A stretch of DNA of 64,000 bases from Kingdonia uniflora (taxonomy: Eukaryota; Streptophyta; Magnoliopsida; Ranunculales; Circaeasteraceae), in the NCBI GenBank assembly GCA_014058105.1, contig JACGCM010001948.1, forward strand, positions 3,658,001-3,722,000, written 5' to 3'. Numbering within the stretch: position 1 is the first letter of the stretch; each line of letters begins with the position of its first letter. The notes below the pieces were generated by a model. It saw nothing but the letters and a program-made list of their open reading frames with translations. It ran no database searches and was not told where the DNA came from. Below, piece by piece: positions 21,842-33,051 of this stretch. The position numbers and the translations under genes are program-made.

Positions 21842-22148
21842 TAAATGATTTATGATTTTGTGAATGTGGGTTTGAAAGATTTTGTGGTTGTTTCAAATTT
21901 TGAAAGATTGTAATTTATAGTAATCTATAAAAATTTGTTTGATTTATGTAAAAAAATGAGATATATATATGATATACGTATATGTATGATGGATGTATGG
22001 CAGATGTGTGTATGGATGTGTATAGATAAAAGATAATTATAAGTTAACAGAATTCCTGAACCTGTATGTAGGTTAGACATGAGGAATATATGTTATAAAA
22101 TCAAATCTCATCTTTAAGCTTATAATTGAGATAGAGACTTTACCTGAT

Positions 22149-25100
22149 ATGGAGACGTCGACCTCTGGTCGTACGATTGAGTCTGAGAATATAAAATTTA
22201 CTAATATAGGGTCTGAGAGGGAGGACGAAGTACTACTTGTTTAATTTCTAGACTTCCTTGGTAAATTGGTATCGTACCCTCTGAACTTTGATATGTTTAG
22301 AGAGTTCTACAAATCCAAAGCTCTTGTAGGTAAAAAATGGGACAACATTGTAGAACATGCCGGTAGGCTGTTCAGAGGTTATACTATATCATCTGGAGAA
22401 GGGTATTTCTTCTTGTTGCCTGACTTAGAAAAGGAGAAGTTGGATAGGGGAATGGATGAATCGATCTTTCTTGAGTATTTTGATGGAAATGTCCAAGGCA
22501 ACCTGGATGAGGGTTTTCTATGTTATCTATCTCAGTTGGAATATGGACTGAGTTCTCCCCTTAGCAATCTTGCTAAAGGTATAATGAATACCATAGGGGC
22601 TTATCTCGCCCAACTGAACGGGAACATGTGGGAGGTGATTAATGTTTGTGAGACTTTGAATAGATAATGGGGGAGAATGAAGTGGAGAGGAGAATAACTT
22701 CTGAGGAAGTTTTACAGTACTACGCTGTAAAATATTATGCCACATCTGGGGGTACGTAATTTTGTTCGAACTCGTCTCAACCGCTTTTCTTCGATCTGAA
22801 TTTAGCAGGTCGAGTTTGGAACGATAATGTGATATGGGTGAAGGGTAACTGCCTTCAGAGAGAGGATGAAGAACCAATATTGGAACTTTTGTATAGAACT
22901 TTAAAGAAAAGTAAGTAATAGTATATAATATCGAACTACTATAATTGAAGGGTTCTTATGTTGTTTGACAATGTGTTGTGTTTGTTTTACAGGTCCTCTA
23001 TCGAAGGTGACAAGGAAAGAGTCATTGTTATATACGGTTGCTCATAAAGGGATTGAGCTCGAGATAATTTTGAAAGAGCTCGGCATCAACAAAAATAAAA
23101 GAGATAACAGTAGGTCAGATAAAGTATAAAAGTCTCAGGCGAAGAGACACTAACGGGGGTAGGAGCTAGTAAGAAGAGAGGGGCAGATGGGGAGAAGCGT
23201 CCAGTTTTGTCAAGGGATTCTGATATAAATTTTGAGGGTGTTCCAAAAATGACCACTTCAGGCAAGTTAGCTCTAAAATTCCTGAAGAAGAAAATTGTGA
23301 AGCGTGGCTCGGCCTCTGGAACCACGGTGAGTGAGGAAGTCAAAGGGTATACGAAGAAGAGGATGGTAGATCCTTCTGCTGAAGTGATAGGGGCAAAGGT
23401 TGTGGAGAACATACCTGCTGAGGAAGATGAGTTGCGAGCTATGGAGGACAAGGTGAGGGTAGCAGCTCGTAAGGGTACTGAGGAACTGAATGCCTCTGCA
23501 TAGTTAGAGTTGGGAAAAATGGTAAGTTTTGATGACTTGTTTATGTCTAAACTTTGTGTTTAGATTCAAGCTAAAAATGTGCTTGATTTATTATAGGCCC
23601 CTAGCTTCTTGAAGGGTATCTGCCTCGGGATCGAGGAGGGAAAAGCTGAGCTCGAGAGTGGGATAGTCGAGCTCGAGAAGATAATTGCTCAACTTGAATT
23701 TGACTTGGCTCTGGAGGGGGAGCGATTGGTTGCTGCGAAGGCTGCGCAGAAGGTGTTGATAAATGAACTTACCAAGGAGACGTAGAAGAATGTGGATGAC
23801 GTCGCGGTTTAACGTGACAAACTTGGGCGTCAACTCCTCGCAGTGGGGTACACAAAAGCTAATATCAAAGCCATTATGGTTGGTACCTACGTTAAAGAGG
23901 GCGAAGGAGATGAGGAGGCTCTTGCTGATGGTGTGGTAGCAGGGTTGGATCCAGTCTCTCCCATAACTAATCTAGAGAACCGGGGGGAAGATAATGAGAA
24001 TGTAGAGTAAAGTTGCTAAAGTTTGGTTGTGTGTGTGTTTTTGTGTGGTTTGGAAAGCTGTAATTCTATGAAATATTGCTTTAGAGGATAAATTTCGGAT
24101 AGGCTAAGAGATGTTTGTAAACATTATTTGTAGGAACTTAAGGATATGCGCCTCAGAATTGAGGAATTAGATAATGAGCTCTCTAAGGAGAAAGACACCT
24201 CAGCGTCCCTGTTGATTTCGCAAGCGGAGCTACAGGTTAGAGAAGAGCAAGAAATATTTGACTTGTATACTACATTACTTTAGAGCTACAAAGTAAAATT
24301 AGGAAATAAAAATAGATCATAAATATGTTAGAAGTTTAGGGGCTATGGTAATCAAACATGTCCAGATAATACCAAAGTGTTTAGAAAATCATAACATAGA
24401 AAATGTGTACCTTAAAATTGGATGTAGATGTTATTGCCAATGAACTGAAATCATACTTCAACATAAGTTTAGAAGCAGTCTCACAACAATAGAATGATAA
24501 AAAATAGAAATTTGTTATATTTTGAAAGTCTCCTGTATTATGATTGATTGTATTCATGGAGTGTTAATGAATCGAGCTTAATGCATTGTATTTATGATGT
24601 AGGTCGAATTGGAGATTGTTCACTCGAGTGAACAACAGACTCTCCAATATAACCATGATTTTGCGGCGGAGTTTGATCAGATTAGAAAGGCATCTGACGA
24701 TAGGGGGGATCAACATGTCAAACTGCAGATCCAATTTGCCGAGGTGACAAAATCTATTTATGACTTGACCCAGCAGATCGAGGTGAAAGATACCGAAATA
24801 GAAAAAGTGGAAAAAGAGTTTGCGAAGGCAAAGAATGAAATAACGAAGCTCAAATATCAGATTGACGTGTTGATGGTAAAAAGTAGAGAGGCGAACATGG
24901 CTCGATATCGTATTCAGTCGCTAGAAGTCTCAAAAAAATCATTACAAGATTTTATGGCAAGTCTGAAGGGCCAAATGACCAAGAAAATAGACGAGCTTGA
25001 GAAAGCTCGAGTTAATCTGGAAAATTCTGTAAGTGTTACTGCAGAGTTGAGGAGTGAACTGACTAGGAAAGAAAATGAGCTTGAGAAAGCTCAAGCTGAC

Positions 25101-26085
25101 CTGGCCAGTTCTGAAAGTATAGCTGAGCAGTTGGGTGAGGCTTTGCCTGTTAAGAACATGGAATTACGTATGGTTCAAAGACGGTGTGACAAGATGAATG
25201 AGATGGTGGCTAAATTAAAGGTGGATTTGGATATGGCTAATTCGCGTGTCAAGAAGGCCGAGGCTGGGGAGCGGTTGAAGAAGAAAATAGGTGATGTCGG
25301 GGTCTTTATAGTAAAAGGGGACGTGGTTGATCTATTAGCTCAAATTTTATTGAGCTGGAGGGGGATGTAGTTTGTATTCAGGCTCATGTACAAAAAGGGA
25401 ATGAGCTTTTAAGGGCGAGCCAAAATAAGTTAGATATTGCTCTTCATAGAGAGCGAGAGCTAGAGGGGGTGATCAGGGGGAAGGATCAGTTGTTGAGAAA
25501 GAAGGATGAGTTGGTAAAGAAGGTTCTTGCTGGGCGAGTAAAGGGAGTGATATGGAGCTGGAAGAACTTCGTGCTGAGTTGGCAGAGTTGAAGACGACGA
25601 ATAGGGTTGAGTTAGATAAATCAATAGAGAAGATGAAAGAACACCATGAGATTATATCACGCACAGATAAACACATGGAGTGGCAAGACGTACGGTACAA
25701 AAACTTGAAAGATCGTCACCAGAGATTACAAAAGTGCTTTTCTGAGGTAGTAATTCTTAATCGAAATAGGTTTGTTCAAGAGATAGCATGCTCGCAGGAG
25801 CTAATTGTTGTTATTGTTTATTTTGTAGAGGAAGTAAGAAGGCTTGAGCTGAAGAGGGATACTTTGCACGACTATATGTTATTATGAGGATGTATTTGTA
25901 AAGCTGACATAGATCGAGGAAATTGTCTGAACACCATGGAAATGGAGTTAGGTTCCCGGCCTGTTGAATTGGTAGAACAAGGCAGGATTATTGTAACTGT
26001 TAGAGCTCTAGAATTTATGGCTAAACGTCCTCCTATTTTAGGGGAAGGTGTAGCTGACCTCCCATCAGCAGAGAAGAACCTTTAG
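22149..26085 (+). pseudogene. Antisense multi-exon gene of B1 (Transposase_28-like, coiled coil)
   Basis: Runs opposite to gag-pol. Exon 1 (22149-22910): METSTSGRTIES, SYPLNFDMFREFYKSKALVG, DEGFLCYLSQLEYGLSSPLS, YLAQLNGNMWEVI, then LQYYAVKYYATSGGT and WVKGNCLQREDEE. This fits the plant Transposase_28 family (PF04195, 'putative gypsy type transposon') as I recall it. Introns: 22911-22992, 23522-23596, one ending at 24133, and 24236-24602, all GT-AG. Exon 3 has GYTKANIKAIMVGTYVKEGE and GVVAGLDPVSPITNL. Exon 5 (24603 on) is a long heptad coiled coil. The end has CICKADIDRGNCL and stops at 26083-26085. Stops near 22243, 22665, 23127, 23786 and frameshifts near 22670 and 25310 break it. Confidence 0.75.
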
Positions 26086-26127
26086 AAGTAAGTTGTAGAA
26101 GTAACCTGTAGTTACAAACATATTGAG

Positions 26128-26545
26128 AGATAAAAGCTAGTTTACCTTTGCTTAACCTTATGTCTGATAGAGATCTTTGATTGAAAACTAGTATTACCTT
26201 TGTTTTAATCACAGATATATGTATAGATGGGTGATTGAAAGCTAATATTATATTTTCTTTAATTTGAGTATAGATGTCGATTGAAAGCTAGTATTACCTT
26301 TGTTTTAATCTATTTAGATGGGCGATTGAAAGGTAATTTTACCTTTGCTTTAATCTGTTTAGATGGGCGATTGAAAGCTAGTTTAACATTTGCTTTAATT
26401 TGTTTAGATGGGTGATTGAAAGCTAGTTTTACCTTTACTTTAATCTGTTTAGATGGGCAATTGAAAGCTAGTTTTACCTTTGTTTTAATCTGTGTATAGA
26501 TATCGATTAAAAGCTAGTATTACATTTTCCTTAATTTGTAAGATT
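26128..26545 (+). repeat. 45-bp minisatellite between antisense gene and pol
   Basis: About nine tandem units of 45 to 54 bases around the core GATTGAAAGCTAGT, ACCTTTG, TTTAATCTG, TTTAGATGGG. The middle units (about 26280-26460) are exactly 45 bases and most alike; the outer ones are diverged. It lies where the antisense gene (ending 26085) and the minus-strand pol (ending 26690) converge. Confidence 0.85.
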
Positions 26546-26689
26546 TAGTAGAGTCTACATAAGTATAAAGTAACATGGGAAAAAACTTAGAAGTTTTCAT
26601 TGAGTAGAATAGAATGTACACTTATGGAGATTGAAATATCACTTTTGGAATGGAAAAAATGAGAATATTGAATTGGAGAAACCAAAGAC

Positions 26690-27860
26690 TTAACGATAGT
26701 ACCGCTTCAGTCGCCTAGTGTTCCATAGATTTGGGATTCGAACTCCTTGCTCCGTCATGAGGTAGTATGAGCCCAGACCAGTTTGACCAATGATGAGGAA
26801 TGGACCTTCCCAATTTTCTGCCAGCTTCCCGACATGTTCTTCTTTTCTGTATTGTGGGATTTCTTTGAAGACAAGATTATCGATTTGGAACTCACGGCTT
26901 CGGACTCTTCTGTTGTACAAGCTAGCTAGCATATGGTGATACTGACCTAGGTTAGCAATAGCACGTTCCCTAGTTTCATCAATCCAGTTCATATTAGATG
27001 CCAACTCGAACTTATTTTCTTCGTTTAAAAGCACGTGATCTCAGACAGGATTGTGATACTCTATTGGAATGACGTCTTTTGTACCATAAGCTAGGATGAA
27101 GGGGTATAGCCAATTGATTGATGTGGAATGGTACGGTAAGCCTATAAGATGTGAGGAAGTTCCCGTACTCAATTTCCCTTTTTCAATGATTGAAGTCTTT
27201 TCTTGAGTTCATCTACTATGGTTTTATTGGTGATTTCGGTTTGACCATTGCCTTGAAGGTAGTATGGATTAGATGGTGAGTGGATGATGTTGTGTTTGTT
27301 GAGGACGGCTACTACGACCTTTTTACCAATGAACTGTGGCTCGTTATCTATCCAAATCAGGTGGGGGCATCCAAACCGGGTGATAATATGTTCTCAGATA
27401 AAAGAGATAACCTCTTCTTCTCTAGTTTGACAAAGAGGTACTGTTTTTACCCATTTCATAAAATAATTAGTTGCTACGAGTAAGAAATTTTGGTTACCTA
27501 GAGTATTAGGGAATTCTCCGATGAGATCGAACGCCCATCATTTAAATGGCCAGAAAATCTTGTTGGCATATAGTTCGAGTGCGGGGGAACGGATCATGTG
27601 TCCATGTCATTGACACATATCGTATTTGCGTGAGTACTCTTCTGCTTGCTTGTGCAATCCCAGCCAGAATACTCCTTGTGTAATTGCTCTGCTAGCGAAT
27701 GCTCGACCTGCGACATGGGAGCCACAAGTTCCTTTATATAAATCTTTGAGCATTCCATCTACTTTCATCTTTGAAAGGCACTTAAGATAATCCCCTGTGA
27801 CTGAGCGGCAATATAGACGACCATTCTGAACTGTGTAACGCTTCGAGTTTTTGATCAACT
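26690..27860 (-). pseudogene. Integrase of B1
   Basis: N-terminal zinc-binding region at 27858-27607 (TCGSHVAGRAFASRAI, YSRKYDMCQ). The core follows with YFMKWVKTVPL, LIWIDNEPQFIGKK (second Asp region), NPYYLQGNGQTEITNK and its Glu. The C-terminal part at 27034-26690 (ELASNMNWIDETRERAIANL, VRSREFQIDNLVFK, GKLAENWEGPFLI, RRLKRYYR) is open for 114 codons. It is a Tat-type integrase without a chromodomain. Stops at about 27603 and 27040 and frame changes in the core make it non-functional. Confidence 0.85.
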
Positions 27861-28186
27861 GTCATCGGTTTTTCAGATTTGTTGGAAGGGGCCTGTTGTA
27901 TTTGTTCTTCAGGCCGAGATAGGCAATAAAGGGCTTTTGCCAATTGTTGCCCTCCTCTTCATCGCCCCCAGTGTTGATCATGCATATAGAATAGAGATCA
28001 ATGTTGGGGGTTGATATCACTTCGATTTGAAGAAATCTTGCTTCTGTACCCAAGATCCCGGCTAAATAAGCCAAGGAATCGGCGTGTCAATTTTTCACCT
28101 TGAAGAAGATAGTCGAGAGTTGCTTTCACAAATTTGCTCATCCTATCGGCAATGAGGGCTGCATATTCGATCATCTTGCCATTCTT

Positions 28187-28870
28187 CTAATACTGCTCAG
28201 AGTAATGGTGGACGATGAGGAGAGAATCTGCATAGACTGAGAGCTCTGGGATGCCAAGCTCGAGTACGAGGTCGAGTTCATGAATTAGAGCTTCGTATTC
28301 TGTGAAATTGTTGGAGGCTTTAAAATCTAAGCAGATTAATTTCTTGATTTTGTCGTTGGAAGGGGTAATCAGTATGATTCTGATTCTTGACCGTGCGGAT
28401 CCTGCTGAACCATCTGTAAGAAGTCTCCACCCTTTCCTTGTAATCCATTCAACTTGCTCGTCAAATGCTTTGGTGAGTGAATCTTCTGTAATTTCTTCTG
28501 TAAGGTCAGGATCGTGCTCCTCCCAATTGGGATCCTCCATAATAAAATCTATGAGAAAATTGGCAACGGCCTGAACTTTTTCTGAATTGCATTGTTCAAA
28601 CTTGATATTATGTTCTCCCAAACTGACTGACCATTGTTGTACTCTTCATAATTTTTCTTTCTCTGACAATACATCCCAGAGAGGGTAGTTCATCGTGACT
28701 TTGACTGAATAAGCTTGGAATTAGTGCTTAAGTTTTTATGAAGGGTAAACAAGAGTTAGGAGTCTCTCAATTTTAGAATACCTCATTTCCACTGGAATGA
28801 GGGTTTTACTGATGAAATAGACTGGCTTTTCGATCTACCCTGGGCATCTCTTCGAAAGTCAACGCAAAGA
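28187..28870 (-). pseudogene. Dual RNase H region of B1
   Basis: The gypsy-type RNase H comes first (about 28870-28640: PVYFISKTLIPVEMRYSKIE, FQAYSVKV, LWDVLSEKEKL), then QWSVSLGEHNIKFEQ. The second, archaeal-type RNase H is open at 28621-28187: WRLLTDGSAGSARSRI, FKASNNFTEYEALIHELDLV (NNxAEYEAL-type block), LSVYADSLLIVHH. Two RNase H domains in tandem are diagnostic of Tat elements. The first is interrupted by stops; the second is readable, though its DGS and YADS blocks differ slightly from the usual ones. Confidence 0.85.
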
Positions 28871-29030
28871 TATATCAATTTATTCATAAGAAGTAAACGA
28901 TAACATCCTTATTATGTTGTATCAGCTTGGTACCGATGAAATTACCTCAGCTAGGTCTATCAATGTTTATGTACTTTATAGGTTTTTTTGTTGAAGGTTG
29001 ATCATCGATGTGACTAGCTTTCTATAATTG

Positions 29031-29538
29031 TTATACAGCATATCTATCTGATGTATCAAGAATGTCATAGACAGTATTCTCGGAAGCTCTGGAAAGATTT
29101 TGACTGCCTTTGATTTTGTAAATACCATCATTATCTTTGAAGCGAAGTGCTTGATGATAAGTGGAAGCGATTACTTCCATGTTGTGAATCCAGCAGCAGC
29201 CCATAATCCTGGGATAACGAGATTTACCATTGATGATGTAGAATACCACATCTATTGTGGATTGTCCAGCGGTGATAGGTAAGATGATCTACTCGTTCTT
29301 CTTTGGAACCATTAAATCCATTGATATTGGTGTCGCTTGGAATAACTTGATCGACCCATCCCATCTCATCAATCGTGTTCTGAAAAAGAATCTCAATACC
29401 ACTTCTAGTATCGATCATCATTGTATGCATGAAAAACTTCGTCATCTTGAGCATTAGTATTAATGCATCAAGATGTAGAATTTTTACATGACTGATGTCG
29501 CAAGCTTCGAATGAAATCCCAAGCCGACGATTGCTCAC
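29031..29538 (-). pseudogene. Protease of B1
   Basis: Reads MMIDTRSGIEILFQNTIDE (active-site region, here DTRSG where DGGSS or DSGAS is usual), VDHLTYHRW, then VFYIINGKSRYPRIMGCCWI with ASTYHQALRF (retropepsin end, normally YNAILGRPWL...STYHQ). The frame changes at about 29240. Homology breaks off near 29030 and the next recognisable block is RNase H, so RT is missing. Confidence 0.7.
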
Positions 29539-29540
29539 TC

Positions 29541-29910
29541 AGGAAGAAACTTGACTTCTTTATCTTGAGGTGTGAGATCACAACATTCTGATAATCTTCT
29601 GTGCTTAAATCAGTAAGAGTTGTTAATCTGATGAATCTCGATCATATTGCTGTGGTACATGTGTTACAGATGTTTCTCTTCAGCTTGATCGTCGAACTAT
29701 ACTACTTTGATCTGCGTCTTGTATCAGGAAGAAGCTTGGCTTCTTTATCTTGAAGTATGAGATCACAACATTCTGACAATCTCCTGCGCTTGAATCTACA
29801 AGAGTTATTAATCTGATGTATATCGATCATGTTACTGTGGTACATGTGGTACAGATGTTTCTCTTCAGCTTGATCATCGACCTGTACTTCTTCGATTTGC
29901 GTCTTGTAGC
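29541..29910 (-). repeat. 185-bp tandem duplication at the gag-protease boundary of B1
   Basis: Two copies, 29541-29725 and 29726-29910, both beginning AGGAAGAA and sharing tttctcttcagcttgatc and gtgagatcacaacattctg-like stretches with about one difference per ten bases. The period is not a multiple of three, so it shifts the frame. Confidence 0.9.
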
Positions 29911-31486
29911 TTCTATTCTTGTATGATTCCAGATCGATAATGTATTTGAACATTTTCCCATCTTTGAAGATATATTCCAACAACCTTTGTAAAGCATAGT
30001 AGTTATCAGTGTCATGATGATTTACCTTGTGATGCATGCAATACGGTTTGCCTTCGATTTGTTCCAGTGGTTGAGATAGATGGTAGAACTTGTCCTTTGA
30101 TAGAATTGGAAAAATTGTAGAGAATCGGACATTCATCTTGGGGAGGACTGGCTTGGGTAATAAATTGTTTTTCCGTGGTTTACCAGTATTCGCCTTAGAA
30201 TGTTTTTGATCACCCTGGTCCTCTTTCGGTTCACAATTGCATTCTGTAGTTGGACCTTTAGTAGTTAGGACAAATTTAGTAGATTTATGTCTTTCGGATA
30301 TTATTCTTTCCAGATCGACATACCCATTGACCATGGTGATCATATCCTCCAAAGTCATAGTTTTGTTTAAGAAGAGGTGCTATTTGGCCCTGTAATCGAG
30401 CTGAAGCGCATTGGTAAAGGCAGTAACAGTTGTTTTCTTATCAAGATTTTCTCCTTTGCGCGCAAGCTCCAAAAACACTTTTGCAAAGGCCTCGAGCTTC
30501 ACCCCTTGTAACTGTTTAAGACTAATGAGAGAATATAAATTCTTCTCTTTGTCTTTATTGTGAGCATACGTCTTGATAAATTGCTTATGTAGTTTATCAA
30601 ATGTGATGATGGATTCTTCAGGTAGAGAGTGAAACCATCAGAGTGGTTCGCCCTGTAAACTTGTTGTGAACAGGCGGCATAGAATATGGTTGAGATTGGA
30701 GTACAACCTCAGTAAATCACGGTATTATTGAATGTGCTCCTTTGGATCGGTACCCTTGTATTTGCGTATTTTTGGAGTATGGAAACCTTTCGGTATTTCC
30801 ATATCGAATAACTCTTTAGTAATCAGACTGCCTTGTAACTTGGATAGATCATCTCTATTACCTAAAGCCTGAGCTTCAATAAAATCCTTGATACGCTGAT
30901 CCATATGCTCTTGTGTGACGTACTGACGTGTGGCCTGAGTGGATTGGCGAGGTGGTTGAGAATTATGAGTGTCGGTGCTCTCACTCAAGCGATCACATGC
31001 TGGAATCCGAGGTCGAGGTCCCTATTCTTCTTCCTAATACTTGGAAGGTCGGAGGCCTCCGCTGATATCGGACTTAACTTCACCGCCCAAATGAATTGAA
31101 GGTTGAAGCTCGTACTGAATATTTCTGGAAATGACCTTACTGGTGACTCCTTGAGGTCCTAATATTTCTCGTGCATAAACTCGCGAGTTCTCCGAGACTT
31201 GATCATGATCTCTAGTTTGGGGAGCCTGTTAAGTGTCCTTCAAAGCTTGTAATGCAGTATGCATGGTTGCCATATGTTCTTCATGTCGTTTGAATGCTAT
31301 CAAATGAGATTTTCGCTCAGTTTCAAGCTCTTTGTCGCGGAGCACTCGGTCAAGAGTTAACTGACGCTCAAGCTCATTACGTTTCTCTGTCTCGACGTGG
31401 AGATTCGCCCGTAGCTCAGTAAGTTGTTCCAGCTCAACCAAAAGATCGAGCTGGACTCCTGTTGCTGGTCGCTTGGAAGTGACCAT
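29702..31486 (-). pseudogene. gag of B1
   Basis: Three readable pieces on the minus strand. 31486-31229 starts MVTSKRPATGVQLDLLVELE and is a coiled coil. 30988-30725 reads EHMDQRIKDFIEAQALG and FDMEIPKGFHTPKIRKYKGT (start of the gag core). 30358-29702 holds the end of the core with HHKVNHHDTDNYYALQRLLE, the Tat knuckle region (C.YH...GHDT..C), here with His and Tyr replacing Cys. Frame changes lie between the pieces. Confidence 0.8.
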
Positions 31487-31550
31487 GATTGGAGATGGAT
31501 AGTAGAGTGAATGTATACCTTAAGATATTATGGAAATGTCTTCTTTCCCA

Positions 31551-31562
31551 TAGACGGCGCCA
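31551..31562 (-). other. Primer binding site of B1 (tRNA-Asp-like)
   Basis: The minus strand reads TGGCGCCGTCTA two bases after the LTR end (CATTACA). The first nine bases match the tRNA-Asp site used by Athila and Tat elements. It fixes the minus orientation and the 5' LTR. Confidence 0.85.
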
Positions 31563-31564
31563 AA

Positions 31565-32157
31565 TGTAATGGCCTAATTTCGTAGCTCGAAATGGCTCAA
31601 AATTAGCTCTTACACCAAATGTGCCTGTGACAAAAATTAATGTAAAGCAAGAAATAATACATGTGATTTAGCGTGGAAAACCTTTGAATAGGTAAAAAAC
31701 CACGACATCGAGTTGAGGATTTTAGTAACAGTAACTTTTATTGCTTGAGGCTGATATCTTATTACAAGTGATCTCTCAAACTAGAAATGCATGATCTTGC
31801 AAATAATAAGTTTTGTGGTGTTCAGAGTCTATAAATTTTTGTGTTAGAATATAGAAAATCTAGTTTTTCTTGGGTTTTTTCTCCTCTGGAACTTTTTCAT
31901 TATATAGACCTTACCCACAACTCATTATCATGCTAAAGCACGTTCTCCAAATAATGAGGTAAATAATGAACTAATGAGGTAAGTAGTAGTAGTAGTTTTT
32001 CTTTGACTTATTCATATTTTTTGTAGTGCTCTATCCACGCTCTTTATCAGTTCGTGGTTTAGGTGGCAATGCTGACTGTTCATGTCACATGTGAAATGCG
32101 TGAGTCTGATACTGAGGTAGTTTAAATTTGGGTTAGGTCGAGGGATAGGTCCCTACA
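31565..32157 (-). repeat. 5' LTR of B1
   Basis: Plus strand begins TGTAATGGCCTAATTTCG and ends GGTCCCTACA. Homologous to 61351-61930 (close) and 8742-9377 (diverged). Confidence 0.9.
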
Positions 32158-32739
32158 CTAGCTAAACTATGTTATTTTATACTAAGGCTACATTTGGTAG
32201 AGCTTCATCTAGCCTTGGCTAAAAGGATTAACTAATCATCCCTTTGATTATTACCATATTACTTAGTTTAAAAAAAATGACAAGAAAAGAAGAGAAAGAA
32301 TAGCTAATTTTATTCCTTTGAACTTTGATTTACACTCAACAAGATGTGTAAAATTATTGAATTCCCCTCATATTTATTGAGTATATGAGGGGTTAAAAAA
32401 TATTAACATTAATGTAAAATCTCTTAAACAATGCCTTAGGCCATGCATAAATATTACAATTCATGAGAATAATCTCTACATTAAATTATCGTCAATGGTC
32501 TTCAATGGGCCTTTTGTTGACAACTTCAAATGATGATCATTGTTGGAGTGTACCACCTCATTCTTTGTTGAAAACTGGAAAAATGTACGATTTGTTTATC
32601 ATGTGTTCGATTTCTGTAAATACTAGCAAAATCACTATTAGTGTCACATTTATTTAATAAATGACTTGATAGATTTAAATTTATAAATTATACACGTAAA
32701 TATTACGTGTTTATCATACTTCAAGCCCTAACTCTTGTA
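32158..32739. other. Unassigned AT-rich sequence
   Basis: No gene, repeat partner or transposon end is recognised in this stretch. Confidence 0.4.
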
Positions 32740-32995
32740 AAGTCCTCCCAAGAGATACTCAGAGTGTTTCTAGATTCCATTGAAGCTTGAGAAATTTGTG
32801 CGAGTGAGAGATTGTAACATATTTGATAAACAAGTAGATTGTTTGTGCCAGGAGTGGTTTTTCATCCGAAAGAGTTTTTCACTTCCTTCCTCCGGGTAAA
32901 TTTGCGTGTGATTTATTTTTCACTTTTGCTTTGATTTTCTCTATTGGCGATTCCTCGTTTTGCTCTTGTCATAGAATTGGGATTAGCTATCAGTA
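32740..32995 (+). repeat. Truncated copia LTR piece, opposite to D1
   Basis: Matches the reverse complement of the D1 LTR: CCATTGAAGCTTGAGAAA, GATTGTAACAT, AGGAGTGGTTTTTCATCCG, CACTTCCTTCCTCCGGGTAA, ATTGGCG and ATTGGGATTAGCTA. It is moderately diverged and ends about 55 bases before D1 begins. It is a relic of a plus-strand relative. Confidence 0.75.
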
Positions 32996-33051
32996 TGCAT
33001 TGGTTATAATTAATATATGGTTTGTTTTCTTCTTTTGATTATGGTATTTTC

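Larger units (their letters stand above)
20392..32157 (-). mobile_element. Tat-type Ty3/gypsy element B1, main part
   Basis: Reading on the minus strand from the 5' LTR (31565-32157): tRNA-Asp primer site, gag, protease, [RT missing], gypsy RNase H, second (archaeal-type) RNase H, integrase, minisatellite, then a plus-strand antisense gene (22149-26085) and small antisense ORFs. Two RNase H domains in a row mark the Tat branch. Antisense ORFs between pol and the 3' LTR are known from Tat families such as Grande and Retand. The 3' end was displaced by insertion of A and reappears at 1-69. Stops are scattered through gag and pol. Confidence 0.85.

Noticed and set aside
8742..32157. One single Tat element bounded by the LTRs at 8742 and 31565
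   Set aside because: The small-ORF region appears twice between them (9756 and 20802), and 1-69 carries the true continuation of B1; two elements are required.
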